From JAFAGX01 sp035623255 (GTDB taxonomy: Bacteria > Acidobacteriota > Terriglobia > Terriglobales > Acidobacteriaceae): a DNA stretch of 64,000 nt. The translations under genes and the position numbers were made by a program. This document shows positions 24,072-32,810 of the stretch, piece after piece (the first letter of the stretch is position 1; each line of letters opens with the position of its first letter). Under the pieces are notes generated by a model. That model was not told the DNA's origin, did no database searches, and worked only from the letters and a program-made list of their open reading frames with translations. Location: NCBI GenBank assembly GCA_035623255.1, contig DASPTU010000055.1, positions 1-64,000 on the forward strand, in the 5' to 3' direction.

Positions 24072-25481
24072 ATGGCAAGTAACGGCAAAGTACGAATCAG
24101 CGATTGGAAGTCGAATTCACGGTGGGAAGGAATTACCCGTCCCTACAGCTGGGAAGATGTGGAGCGGCTGCGCGGCTCAATCCAGGTGGAATATACCCTG
24201 GCTAAACTAGGCGCGGAGCGGCTTTGGCAACTGCTGCACAGCGGATCCTATGTTGCTGCTCTCGGGGCAATGACTGGCAACCAGGCCGCCCAGCAGGTGA
24301 AGGCCGGGCTGAATGCAATTTATGTAAGCGGCTGGCAGGTGGCCGCCGATGCCAACGACGCTGGCCAGATGTATCCCGACCAGAGCCTTTATCCCGCAAA
24401 CAGCGTGCCAAGTCTCTGCCGTCGCATCAACCAGGCGCTCATGCGCGCGGATCAGATCCACCACTCCGAAGGCAAGAATGGCATTCACTGGTACGCCCCC
24501 CTGGTCGCCGATGCCGAAGCCGGATTTGGCGGCAATCTGAATGCCTTTGAATTGATGAAGGCAATGATCGAAGCCGGAGCCGCTTGCGTTCACTTTGAAG
24601 ATCAGTTGTCGTCCGCCAAGAAGTGCGGACATCTGGGCGGCAAAGTTCTGGTGCCGACTATCGAAGCTATCCAGAAGTTAGTTGCTGCGCGTCTGGCCGC
24701 CGATGTGATGGGAGTGCCCACGCTGATCATGGCGCGCACCGACGCCGACAGCGCTAAGCTGCTTACTACCGATATCGATCCGCGGGATCACGAATTCCTG
24801 ACCGGGGAGCGAACCTCCGAAGGGTTCTTCCGCACCCGGGGTGGGATTGAATCCGCCATCGCGCGCGCGATTGCCTACGCGCCTTATGCCGAACTGCTGT
24901 GGTGCGAAACTTCGCATCCCGATCTCGACGAAGCCCGCGAGTTCGCTGAAGGCGTTCACGAAAAGTTCCCAGGCAAGATGCTCGCCTACAACTGCTCGCC
25001 GTCGTTCAATTGGAAGAAGCATCTGGACGACGCGACCATTGCCAAGTTCCAGCGCGAACTGGCCGCCATGGGCTACAAGTTCCAGTTCATTACGCTAGCC
25101 GGATTCCATGCCTTGAACCTGAGCATGTTCGAGCTCGCGCGGGGATACAAGCTTCAGGGGATGACTGCTTATTCGCGGCTGCAGGAGAAGGAATTCAGCC
25201 GCGAAACCGAATACGGTTACGAGGCGGTGAAGCACCAGCGCTTCGTTGGAACCGGATATTTCGACGCTGTTACACAGGTGATTGCTGGCGGAACATCGTC
25301 CGTTACAGCGCTCGCCGGCTCGACCGAAGCTGAGCAGTTCGATACGGTGACGTCGCTGGCCCATCCCAAGACCGGACCGGACGCAGCTTGCCAGCCGATC
25401 CTGGGCAACTGCCCACACAAGCCGGCATTGATGACGATCGTGCCAGCCTCGGAGGACATGCTGCTGCCGTCAGGGGATTAG
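24072..25481 (+). CDS. aceA: Isocitrate lyase
   Basis: 469 residues with the full isocitrate lyase signature. Features include TGNQAAQQVKAGLNAIYVSG, the Mg-binding VADAEAGFGG, ACVHFEDQLSS followed by the catalytic KKCGH loop (Cys185), and AYNCSPSFNWKKHL. It splits isocitrate to glyoxylate and succinate, the first step of the glyoxylate shunt. The usual protein ends near GTEEDQF; here SVTALAGSTEAEQFDTVT is followed by an extra tail of roughly 35 residues containing two Cys. No malate synthase gene is in the window. The LysR gene and operator lie directly upstream. Confidence 0.95.
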   Translation: MASNGKVRISDWKSNSRWEGITRPYSWEDVERLRGSIQVEYTLAKLGAERLWQLLHSGSYVAALGAMTGNQAAQQVKAGLNAIYVSGWQVAADANDAGQMYPDQSLYPANSVPSLCRRINQALMRADQIHHSEGKNGIHWYAPLVADAEAGFGGNLNAFELMKAMIEAGAACVHFEDQLSSAKKCGHLGGKVLVPTIEAIQKLVAARLAADVMGVPTLIMARTDADSAKLLTTDIDPRDHEFLTGERTSEGFFRTRGGIESAIARAIAYAPYAELLWCETSHPDLDEAREFAEGVHEKFPGKMLAYNCSPSFNWKKHLDDATIAKFQRELAAMGYKFQFITLAGFHALNLSMFELARGYKLQGMTAYSRLQEKEFSRETEYGYEAVKHQRFVGTGYFDAVTQVIAGGTSSVTALAGSTEAEQFDTVTSLAHPKTGPDAACQPILGNCPHKPALMTIVPASEDMLLPSGD

Positions 25482-25563
25482 GTCTCCTCAGTTTTGGAGC
25501 GCGTACGAGGCCATCTATCTCGTTAACCTGCGAGAAAGGTGGCCCTGTTTTGCCTTCACCTGG

Positions 25564-27672
25564 CTACTCTTCCTCTTCCGCTTCTCCAGCCCTTGCCGCC
25601 TTCGCTTTCTCGATAATCTTCTCCTGCAGCTGAGCGGGGACGACGTCGTAGTGGTGCATTTCCATGTTGAAGCTGCCGCGCCCCTGGGTCATGGAAGTCA
25701 GATCGGCGCCGTAGGTCAGCATCTCGGCCATGGGAACCTCGGCTTTGACAAGCGTATTTCCGGCCTTATTGTCCATCCCCTGAATGCGGCCGCGGCGGCT
25801 ATTAAGGTCGCCCATGATCGAACCCGCGAACTCATCGGGAACAGTAATCTCAACTGACATGATCGGCTCCAGCAGCGTGGGCTTGGCCTGCTCCATGGCT
25901 TTCTTGAATGCAATTCGGCCGGCCAGCTGGAATGAAAGATCATTCGAATCGACGTCGTGATACGAGCCGTCGTACAAAACAACTTTGAAGTCCACCACCG
26001 GATAGCCCGCCAGGTAGCCGCGCGCAGCCGCGTCTTTGATCCCCTTTTCCACTGCGGGAATGAAGTTCCTGGGAATCGCGCCCCCAAAGATGTCGTTGAC
26101 GAATTCAAATTCTCCGCCACGCGGCAGCGGTTCCATCTTGATCTTGCAGTCGCCGTACTGGCCGTGGCCACCGGTCTGTTTTTTGTGGCGACCCTGCACA
26201 TCGGCCTTTCCCCGGATGGTTTCACGGTAGGGAACTTTCGGCGCTTTGAGGACAACTTCCGCGTGGTAGCGTTTCTTCATTTTCGCCACCACGACTTCTA
26301 TGTGCTGCTGCCCAGTCCCGGCAATCAGAAATTCTTTGGTTTGCGGATCGCGGAAAAAGCGCAGCATCGCATCTTCTTCCATCAGCTTGTGAATGCTCGG
26401 TCCCAGCTTGTCTTCGTCAGCACGGCTCTTGGGCTCGATGGCAAATGTGATCGCCGGCTCCGGCAGATGAACTTTGGGATATTGGATGGGGGCGGTCTTA
26501 TCGCCCAGCGTGTCGCCGGTCAGGGTGTCTTTCAGCTTGGCAACCGCGCCGATATCTCCCGCATGCAGTTCGTTGATCGGCACAGTCGTCTTTCCCTGCA
26601 TGATTGAGATGTGGGCGAGCTTTTCCGCCGAGCCACGGGTGAAATTCTGCACCGTGGCGTCGTTCTTCAAGACTCCAGAGAAAACCTTGAAATACGAAAT
26701 CCGCCCGGCAAAGACGTCGTTTACTGTCCTGAAGACATAGAGCGACACCGGCTCCGAGTCGGCTTCGTGTCGCCGAGGAGGCTCGCCATTTCCTGAGGCC
26801 TGAACTTCGCCCTGCACCCATTCATGCTCCGAGGGCGCCGGCGTGTAGTCCACGATGAAGTCCATCAGGTGATCGGCGCCGATGTTTCCGAGTCCTGATC
26901 CGAAAATCACCGGAAAAATCTTGTCTTCGCGAATGGCATTGTGAAGCGCGGGAATCAGATGTTCCTCGGGAATCGTTCCCTTTTCAAAGAATTCCTCCAT
27001 TAACGCATCATTGCCTTCCGCGATCATCTCCACCAGCTTCTCGTGGGCTTCCTGGGCCTGAGCTTTCAAATTGGCGGGAATCTCGCCCTCTTTGCCTTTG
27101 CCATTGCCACCCAGTTCGTAGATGTACGCCTTCATGCTGACCAGATCGACGACGCCGGTGAAATTCTTCTCGCTGCCGATCGGCAATTCCAAGGGAATCA
27201 CGGTTCGCCCGAAAGCCTTGGTCAGCGAGTCCAAAACACGGCCGGCGTCGGCCCTCTCGCGATCCATGCGGCTGGCAAGGATCACCCGCGGAGTCCTGAA
27301 CTCCTCGCAGTAGTTCCAAACTCGTTCCGTTACGACTTCCACGCCGGCCACTCCGTCCACTACTACGATGGCTGCGTCGACCACTGGCAGCACCATTTTG
27401 GCCTCGTGGACGAACATGTTGAAGCCAGGCGTGTCGATCAGATTGATTTTGGTTTTGCCCCACTCGACGTAGGCGGTAGCCGCAGAAATCGACATCTGCC
27501 GCGCGATCTCTTCTTCATCGTAGTCGGTGGTCGCGGAGCCGTCGTCTACGCGGCCCAGCCGCTGTGTGGCACCTGCCGTATACAGCATGGCCGAGACCAT
27601 TGAAGTCTTGCCGGCCTTTCCGTGCCCTACCAGGGCTATATTCCGGATATTTGCACCTTCGTAAACTTTCAC
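25564..27672 (-). CDS. Elongation factor G-like GTPase (EF-G paralogue)
   Basis: 702 residues with all five EF-G domains: G1 GHGKAGKTS, G3 DTPG, domain II, then LLEPIMSVEITVPDEFAGSI and the domain V region RGRIQGMD. Differences from canonical FusA are clear: the G4 motif NKMD reads SRMD, the switch region is altered, and the C-terminus is an acidic run (EAEEEE). Such divergent copies are usually called EF-G2 or FusA-like; their role may be ribosome recycling or stress translation rather than normal elongation. The GTG start has GGAG eight bases upstream. It is monocistronic, without rpsL/rpsG/tuf neighbours. Confidence 0.9.
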   Translation of the reverse strand: MKVYEGANIRNIALVGHGKAGKTSMVSAMLYTAGATQRLGRVDDGSATTDYDEEEIARQMSISAATAYVEWGKTKINLIDTPGFNMFVHEAKMVLPVVDAAIVVVDGVAGVEVVTERVWNYCEEFRTPRVILASRMDRERADAGRVLDSLTKAFGRTVIPLELPIGSEKNFTGVVDLVSMKAYIYELGGNGKGKEGEIPANLKAQAQEAHEKLVEMIAEGNDALMEEFFEKGTIPEEHLIPALHNAIREDKIFPVIFGSGLGNIGADHLMDFIVDYTPAPSEHEWVQGEVQASGNGEPPRRHEADSEPVSLYVFRTVNDVFAGRISYFKVFSGVLKNDATVQNFTRGSAEKLAHISIMQGKTTVPINELHAGDIGAVAKLKDTLTGDTLGDKTAPIQYPKVHLPEPAITFAIEPKSRADEDKLGPSIHKLMEEDAMLRFFRDPQTKEFLIAGTGQQHIEVVVAKMKKRYHAEVVLKAPKVPYRETIRGKADVQGRHKKQTGGHGQYGDCKIKMEPLPRGGEFEFVNDIFGGAIPRNFIPAVEKGIKDAAARGYLAGYPVVDFKVVLYDGSYHDVDSNDLSFQLAGRIAFKKAMEQAKPTLLEPIMSVEITVPDEFAGSIMGDLNSRRGRIQGMDNKAGNTLVKAEVPMAEMLTYGADLTSMTQGRGSFNMEMHHYDVVPAQLQEKIIEKAKAARAGEAEEEE

Positions 27673-27930
27673 AGGACTACTCCTTCAACCGAAAACTGGC
27701 GAGCACCGCTCGGCTCAGCGGACAAGGCGTCCGGCCTTACAACAAACAGGATCTTCGGATGTTCACCGCGGCGGGCCCATAAAGAACAAAGAGAGGACTT
27801 CCTATAGGCCAACGTCCAATGCCTGCCGAAACTTAGGATGCTAACACAGCGGAAAATCGCGGCTCAACTCAGCTTGTCCGACTGTTATGATGCCATAAAC
27901 CCGCCGCCCCATAGACGAGGACGACCGGCT

Positions 27931-28326
27931 ATGTTCCCTCAACTCTCTCGATTCACCGACCTAGGAATCCTGTTGATGCGCTTGATTGTCGCCCTGGTCT
28001 TCGTTACCAGCGGCTGGAGCCACGTCACAAAAACCGAAGAACGAAGCAAGAGCATCGGCATGAGCAAAGGGTTCACTCTGTTTCTAGGAATTGCAGAGAT
28101 CGCAGGTGGTCTCGGCGTCGCTTTTGGCGTCTTCACCCAGCTTGCCGCAATCGGACTAATCCTCATTATGCTCGGCGCGATTTATAAGAAGATTTTCGTC
28201 TGGCACACCGGCTTCTGGGGGACGAAGGCTTATGGGTGGCATTATGATCTGATGTTTGTGATCATGAATCTGGTCATCCTGTTCACTGACGGCGGAGCCT
28301 ATGCTCTCCACATTCCGCATCGCTAA
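27931..28326 (+). CDS. DoxX-family membrane protein
   Basis: 131 residues with four predicted transmembrane helices (ILLMRLIVALVFVTSGWSHV, FLGIAEIAGGLGVAFGVFTQ, LAAIGLILIMLGAIYKKI, HYDLMFVIMNLVILFTDGG) and the DoxX pattern. DoxX-type proteins are small quinone- or redox-linked membrane subunits; the precise function is unknown here. The ATG at 27931 has GAGGACGACC upstream; an upstream start would add residues unlike the family. It is eight bases from the ogt gene and probably co-transcribed with it. Confidence 0.85.
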   Translation: MFPQLSRFTDLGILLMRLIVALVFVTSGWSHVTKTEERSKSIGMSKGFTLFLGIAEIAGGLGVAFGVFTQLAAIGLILIMLGAIYKKIFVWHTGFWGTKAYGWHYDLMFVIMNLVILFTDGGAYALHIPHR

Positions 28327-28333
28327 ATCGCGC

Positions 28334-28822
28334 ATGATGACCTACTACACTCGTATCGCAAGCCGAGTCGGGCCGTTACTGCTGGTGGCCGACGATGTAG
28401 GACTGAGAAAAATCTATTTTGAGAACGGAAGAGATCACGTTCGGATTGATTCATCGTGGGAAGAATACAGCTCCTATTTCAAGGATGTGATTGCGCAATT
28501 GTGCTCGTATTTCGAAGGCGAATTGCAGAAATTCGATCTGCCGCTTGCACCCGAGGGGACTCGGTTTCAACTGCAGGTCTGGAATTATCTTTGCCAGATC
28601 CCTTACGGCTCGACCATTTCGTACGGGGAATTGGCTCGCCAGATCGGGAACCCGAAGGCATCAAGAGCGGTAGGACTGGCAAATGGTTCTAATCCGCTTC
28701 CTATTGTGATCCCCTGTCACCGCGTGATTGGCAGCACCGGCAAGTTAACGGGCTATGGTGGGGGTTTGCCGATCAAGGAAAAACTGCTTGCTCTCGAGCA
28801 TGGCCAACTTCGTCTCCTGTGA
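28334..28822 (+). CDS. ogt: Methylated-DNA-[protein]-cysteine S-methyltransferase
   Basis: 162 residues. An N-terminal RNase-H-like domain is followed by the alkyltransferase core: FQLQVWNYLCQIPYGSTISY, GNPKASRAVGLANGSNPLPI and the active-site motif PCHRVIG, whose Cys irreversibly accepts the alkyl group from O6-alkylguanine. It lacks an AdaA-type DNA-binding domain, so it is a stand-alone repair protein of the Ogt type. Two adjacent ATGs (28334, 28337) are possible starts. It follows the DoxX gene and precedes the DsbA-like gene. Confidence 0.93.
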   Translation: MMTYYTRIASRVGPLLLVADDVGLRKIYFENGRDHVRIDSSWEEYSSYFKDVIAQLCSYFEGELQKFDLPLAPEGTRFQLQVWNYLCQIPYGSTISYGELARQIGNPKASRAVGLANGSNPLPIVIPCHRVIGSTGKLTGYGGGLPIKEKLLALEHGQLRLL

Positions 28823-28904
28823 TCGTCCTAGTGTGTTTTTGAGCAGGTGCAAGCAGTCGGTTAATATAAAGACAGAACAAACCGCGCCGCAGCTCAACTT
28901 ACTT

Positions 28905-29495
28905 ATGAAAAAAAGTTCTCTGTTGATCTTCTCGCTGGTCCTTGTTTTGGCCACACTCGTGTGCGCCCAGGAGCCGGTTAATCCTGTTCTCAGGCCACCT
29001 AAAGGGGCGCAAGTTGCCATCGTCGTTTTTGAGGACCTCGAGTGTCCGGACTGCCGCCGCGCCGCTCCACTGCTCGACGAGGCGGCAAGAACCTACAAGA
29101 TTCCACTTGTCACGCACGATTTTCCACTGCCATTTCATAAGTGGTCTTTTGAAGCGGCGGTGATTGCTCGTTATTTCGACACGCAATCAAAACAGCTTGG
29201 CCACGAATACCGGGACTATATGTTCGAGCATCAACCCGAAATTACGCCGGACAACATGCGAGCATTCTCAGAAAAATTCGCCGCTGAGCACAAGACGACA
29301 CTGCCCTTTGTGGTTGATCCGCAGGGGAGGCTGGCGGCCGAGGTCACGGCCGACCGCGATCTGGGCAAGTCCATCCATTTGGAGCACACACCGACTATCT
29401 ATGTGGTCAGTAACCGGACTCAGGGCAAGCCATTTGTCGAAGTCGTCGACCGCAGCCAGCTGTTTCAGTTGATCGATGCCATGAAGGCAGAATAA
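28905..29495 (+). CDS. Exported DsbA-like thioredoxin-fold protein
   Basis: 196 residues with signal peptide MKKSSLLIFSLVLVLATLVC ending at CAQ. The thioredoxin fold carries CPDC (Cys47, Cys50) in VVFEDLECPDCRRAAPLLDE, the inserted helical region LPFHKWSFEAAVIARYFD, and a cis-Pro loop HTPTIYVVSN. It belongs to the DsbA/Thioredoxin_4 group and probably handles disulfides in the periplasm. There is no DsbB or VKOR gene beside it. It may be transcribed on its own: an 82-bp gap separates it from ogt. A small inverted repeat follows the gene. Confidence 0.85.
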   Translation: MKKSSLLIFSLVLVLATLVCAQEPVNPVLRPPKGAQVAIVVFEDLECPDCRRAAPLLDEAARTYKIPLVTHDFPLPFHKWSFEAAVIARYFDTQSKQLGHEYRDYMFEHQPEITPDNMRAFSEKFAAEHKTTLPFVVDPQGRLAAEVTADRDLGKSIHLEHTPTIYVVSNRTQGKPFVEVVDRSQLFQLIDAMKAE

Positions 29496-29503
29496 CAATC
29501 TCT

Positions 29504-29523
29504 GGCGGACCAGAATGTCCGCC
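29504..29523. terminator. Bidirectional terminator-like inverted repeat
   Basis: GGCGGAC-CAGAAT-GTCCGCC between two convergent genes (DsbA-like and the gene ending at 29536). The stem is seven base pairs with no T-run, so it may equally be a short dispersed repeat. Confidence 0.4.
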
Positions 29524-29535
29524 CCACACCGTTCG

Positions 29536-30189
29536 TCAGCCTCTCTCGAAAGCGTGCTTTTTCTCTAACTCCTCCAAAGCGGCGTGGGCGGCTGATTCGA
29601 ACTCCTCTGCTCGTGCCAGCAGCGTCGGAGTCGCGTTGGCAAACTCCCCGTCGAGTCTGATTAGTCCTTGTCGTTCGAGATCGCCCGCGACTTCCAAAAC
29701 ATGAGCGGTGGAGCTTTCTACGTAAAGCGCTTCGGTCTGATCACCTAGCCATGCTGCTGTTCCCTGCCGTTTCTCCTGCCAATAAGCTTTTCGCTCCAAC
29801 AATCGCGAGATGTTTTCATCGCTGGCTTTGCCGAAAACCCATTTGTTATGGTTGAAATCGTAATGCCGGCTGGAAAAATGGACGGGAACAAGCTTCCCGG
29901 ATTTCAAAAACTCCAACTGTCGCCGGTCGACCTCTTTGCGAAGGGCGTTGATCACAGGCCCTTGCGCGTCCCTTGGTTCGAGCGAGGGCATGACTTCATG
30001 CACCGTCGCCGAAAGGTTCACGGCCACCGGTGCATGCAGGCCCTCTGCGCTTTCCAATCGCACGTCGCCATGCAAGACGAAAAAATCCGCTCCTGATGTG
30101 GATTTGTGAAACGGCCATTCAAAGTCGAACGACAGAGGCAGCCCAGTAAGGGTGACGTAAAGTTGATTCGATTGTTTCCGCGATTCCAT
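29536..30189 (-). CDS. Conserved-looking hypothetical protein
   Basis: 217 residues from the ATG at 30189 (MESRKQSNQ); the 41 codons before it in frame look non-coding. The N-terminal 70 residues are beta-rich (LYVTLTGLPLSFDFEWPFHK, FFVLHGDVRLESAE). The middle contains VPVHFSSRHYDFNHNKWVFG. The last 60 residues include LEVAGDLERQGLIRLDGEFA and a charged helix that ends in KKHAFERG. No signal peptide or transmembrane helix. I do not recognise the family and cannot assign a function. It is convergent with the DsbA-like gene. Confidence 0.6.
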   Translation of the reverse strand: MESRKQSNQLYVTLTGLPLSFDFEWPFHKSTSGADFFVLHGDVRLESAEGLHAPVAVNLSATVHEVMPSLEPRDAQGPVINALRKEVDRRQLEFLKSGKLVPVHFSSRHYDFNHNKWVFGKASDENISRLLERKAYWQEKRQGTAAWLGDQTEALYVESSTAHVLEVAGDLERQGLIRLDGEFANATPTLLARAEEFESAAHAALEELEKKHAFERG

Positions 30190-30483
30190 CTCGCTGTTGG
30201 CAATGATGCGGGCAACATTGTAAATTCTCCGACGCTCGCTGTGCTCGACGGAATTTTGCCTACGCAGATACGCCGGTTCCGGCGAAAGCTTCCGGACTCG
30301 TACTGGCCGCACTTAAAGGCAGTTGAGCCTGAGCAATTTCCCACTTGAGATCGGCTAAGCGTCCCCTGGCAGTTCATAGGAAGCGGCAGGCGCACTGCCT
30401 GGGAGCTCTTCATTCCACTTATAACTTTGCTGATTCGTAGCGAGGCTGGTACTCACGAAGAGTGGCTGGGACGGAATCGGAAA

Positions 30484-30879
30484 CTATTTCCCCGTCGCGG
30501 CTCCTCTTGCCACCTCAGCGCTTGGCCACAACGCGGCGATTTTCGCGACCACGTCCTGGATCGTGCGGCCGGTATCGAGATTCGCATCGACCTCGGGATG
30601 ACGCTCCCCGTCGGTGTGCATCACCAGCACGCGAGTGTTTTCATTCCCTTTCTTAATCATGTAGGGAAGGTGGTGGCGATCGTTCTTGCTTAAGGTTGGC
30701 CCAAGAACGACCAGGTCGTAGGCTCCCTGCCGAAGAGCCTGCTCTGCGGCTTTGCGGCCCTCGGCCGTCTCGACCTTATGTCCAGCGGCTTGAAGAGATC
30801 CTGCTTGCGCGGCGAGCACCTCTGAATCGCCTTCGCAATAGAGAATTTTCAATTGTGACGACTTCGTCGAGTTCGCCAT
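30484..30879 (-). CDS. Stand-alone receiver-like domain lacking the phospho-acceptor Asp
   Basis: 131 residues with the CheY alpha/beta pattern: LKILYCEGDSEVLAAQAGSL (beta1, acidic pocket reduced to EGD), HKVETAEGRKAAEQALRQG, then YDLVVLGP, where active receivers have Asp after DLV(V/L)(L/x). Here that position is Gly. VLVMHTDGE stands where a conserved Thr/Ser strand is expected. It has no output domain. It is best read as a degenerate, phosphorylation-independent receiver used as a protein-interaction module. The ATG at 30879 fits the domain; a long in-frame upstream extension looks non-coding. Confidence 0.65.
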   Translation of the reverse strand: MANSTKSSQLKILYCEGDSEVLAAQAGSLQAAGHKVETAEGRKAAEQALRQGAYDLVVLGPTLSKNDRHHLPYMIKKGNENTRVLVMHTDGERHPEVDANLDTGRTIQDVVAKIAALWPSAEVARGAATGK

Positions 30880-31097
30880 GGAGTGAGCGCCAACCTTTCT
30901 TGCCGCTCTATCACCGTAGCAATCTCGCACCGTCGGGAACACGTCACTGAAGGCCAAGGCCAAGCGGTATAAAACCGCCTTCAAATCAGAGAAACGAGCC
31001 TTGCCAACCCCAATGGCTGATGTATTATCACTGTCGCAATAGGTATGGCTCGACGTACAATGAGTCCGCACTAAATCGCACTGACGGAGGCACTCGC

Positions 31098-31607
31098 GTG
31101 CGCGTCTTGGCAGTGTGCATTTTGCTTCTGGGCCACTTCACTTTCCTCAGCCGCAGCCTCGCACAACAGAGCGATTCCGATCAGAACTCCGCCACAACTT
31201 ATTGCGATTTCGACGACGGGCAGGAGGTCAGCGTTCGCTATAGCAGCTCCGTTAGTTCAAAAGACGAGCCTCGTAACGGGAAGATATGGTTACCCGGAGG
31301 GGCTCCGATGACCTTGTTCACGGGCGCCACTGTCAGCCTGAACAACACGACAATTCCCAGCGGCGCCTACACGCTGTACGTTATTCCAAACAAGAAGGAG
31401 TGGACTTTGATCGTGAACAAGAACGTCACGCCGGGCGCCCCTTATGACGAACACCAGGATGTGGCGCGCGCAACTATGGATCTTGGAGAGGTCGACTCGC
31501 CGCCGAAACAACTCCAGGTCTCGTTCGCTCACACCGGATCGAAGGTGTGCAGTATTCGTCTCTACTATGGGAAAATTGGGGCCTTTACGGACTTTACTGA
31601 AAAGTAA
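31098..31607 (+). CDS. Exported DUF2911 protein
   Basis: 169 residues. A GTG start at 31098 has GGAGG seven bases upstream and begins a signal peptide (VRVLAVCILLLGHFTFLSRS, cleaved near LAQ). The mature part has the DUF2911 pattern: RNGKIWLPGGAPMTLFTGAT, IPSGAYTLYVIPNKKEWTLI, VNKNV and a C-terminal LQVSFAHTG strand. DUF2911 proteins are beta-rich periplasmic proteins of unknown role, common in Acidobacteriota and Bacteroidota. It is convergent with a small gene five bases after its stop. Confidence 0.85.
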   Translation: MRVLAVCILLLGHFTFLSRSLAQQSDSDQNSATTYCDFDDGQEVSVRYSSSVSSKDEPRNGKIWLPGGAPMTLFTGATVSLNNTTIPSGAYTLYVIPNKKEWTLIVNKNVTPGAPYDEHQDVARATMDLGEVDSPPKQLQVSFAHTGSKVCSIRLYYGKIGAFTDFTEK

Positions 31608-31612
31608 TCAAC

Positions 31613-31822
31613 TTACCGCGGGTATTCTTTCACTTTTCCATCTACTGCGACCGCCACATATTTTCCGGTCTGGACATCGCGGAACTGCACTACTCGATGA
31701 CCATCCCTGGCCAGCTGTCCCCATCGGCTGGGCTTGTCCGCGTTCTGCTCGATGGCTTGATACTTCCGTCCGTTCATGTCGAAAGTGAGCGTTTTAAGGC
31801 GCTGGTAGCTGGTACGCTTCAC
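31613..31822 (-). CDS. Small basic hypothetical protein
   Basis: 69 residues. A GTG at 31822 with AAGGAG six bases upstream fixes the start (VKRTSYQRLKTL). Strands YQAIEQNADKPSRWGQLARD, GHRVVQFRDVQTGKYVAVAV and DGKVKEYPR suggest a compact beta fold. The family is not recognised. It has no operon partner; the 258 bp upstream contain no convincing gene. Confidence 0.6.
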   Translation of the reverse strand: MKRTSYQRLKTLTFDMNGRKYQAIEQNADKPSRWGQLARDGHRVVQFRDVQTGKYVAVAVDGKVKEYPR

Positions 31823-32080
31823 GGGGACTCCTTGCCTGGGAGGCTGACTGTTCCCTGGCTGCCATCTGCTCTGCAACGGAGCTCATCAAGTCGAGATCAA
31901 GCACATTTACCACCCTGAGGTGGAATTCGCGTGATGCGGACGCAACAGTAATCCCAAATGCGCCCGCAACATTATCGCGCATCCCACCGTTAGTATCGCT
32001 GGTTCTTATCAACGAAGGTTCGTTTGCGTCTCTGACGGGTCCCATGTTGGAATGCAAATTAGCAAGCGCTGGGAGCAACA

Positions 32081-32638
32081 ATGGCTCATCGTGTGTGCCC
32101 GTGGTGGCTGGGGTATTTCTTGCTGAATCCGTTTCGCCGGATCGGACAGAACCCCCAAAAGCTTCTTGCTGCTCACGTTCGGAATGGTATGACGGTACTA
32201 GAGCCGGGACCCGGCATGGGGTTCTTCACACTGGAGCTGTTGCGAATGGTCGGCGATAAAGGCCGTGTCATCGCGATTGACATTCAGCCGAAGATGTTGG
32301 CCAAGCTAAAGCAGCGCGCAACGAAGGCTGGCCTTGCGGATCGACTGGATGCGCGCCTAGCTTGTGCAGATTCGATGGGCATTACCGACCTGCGTGGTTC
32401 AGTGGACTTTGTTTTGGCATTCGCCGTGGTCCACGAGTTTCCAGATGCGGCATGTTTCTTTTCCGAAGTCGCAATGTCTTCGAAATCCGGAGCTGCGCTT
32501 CTTCTGGCTGAACCCAGTGGTCACGTGAAAGCTGCGGAATTCGAAAGGGAGCTCCAAGCTGCGAGCCAGGCCGGCTACATGGTGGCCAGTCGCCCGGACA
32601 TTTCCCGAAGTTATGCAGCGCTGCTGAAGAAAGTTTAG
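32081..32638 (+). CDS. Class I SAM-dependent methyltransferase
   Basis: 185 residues. Motif I is MTVLEPGPGMGFFTLELLRM, motif II is VIAIDIQPKMLAKL, motif III ACADSM and motif IV SVDFVLAFAVVHEF. It is a Rossmann-fold methyltransferase of the UbiE/small-molecule type. The opening CPWWLGYFLLNPFRRI is hydrophobic but contains no clear transmembrane helix. The substrate cannot be told. It is convergent with parB. Confidence 0.85.
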   Translation: MAHRVCPWWLGYFLLNPFRRIGQNPQKLLAAHVRNGMTVLEPGPGMGFFTLELLRMVGDKGRVIAIDIQPKMLAKLKQRATKAGLADRLDARLACADSMGITDLRGSVDFVLAFAVVHEFPDAACFFSEVAMSSKSGAALLLAEPSGHVKAAEFERELQAASQAGYMVASRPDISRSYAALLKKV

Positions 32639-32772
32639 AACCCGGGCCCAAGGACGAGATCCGGGACGATTTTCTTACCATCATCCCACTTTGGGTAGCA
32701 GCCCGCCCAACCGCCTTTACCCAGGGGTGAATTCACGCCTAAACAGGAGCTGTTCATCCCACCTGTTTACTA

Positions 32773-32790
32773 CCTTGATTCGTATCAAGG
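32773..32790. terminator. Stem-loop between convergent methyltransferase and parB genes
   Basis: CCTTGAT-TCGT-ATCAAGG, a seven-base-pair stem with a UUCG-like tetraloop, 21 bp from the end of parB and 135 bp from the end of the methyltransferase gene. There is no T-run, so it is only a possible bidirectional terminator. Confidence 0.35.
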
Positions 32791-32810
32791 GTGGTTCTGG
32801 ACAGTGACAC

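Noticed and set aside
31794..32081. 95-residue minus-strand open frame upstream of the small basic protein
   Set aside because: It overlaps that protein's well-supported start and has no protein-like composition.
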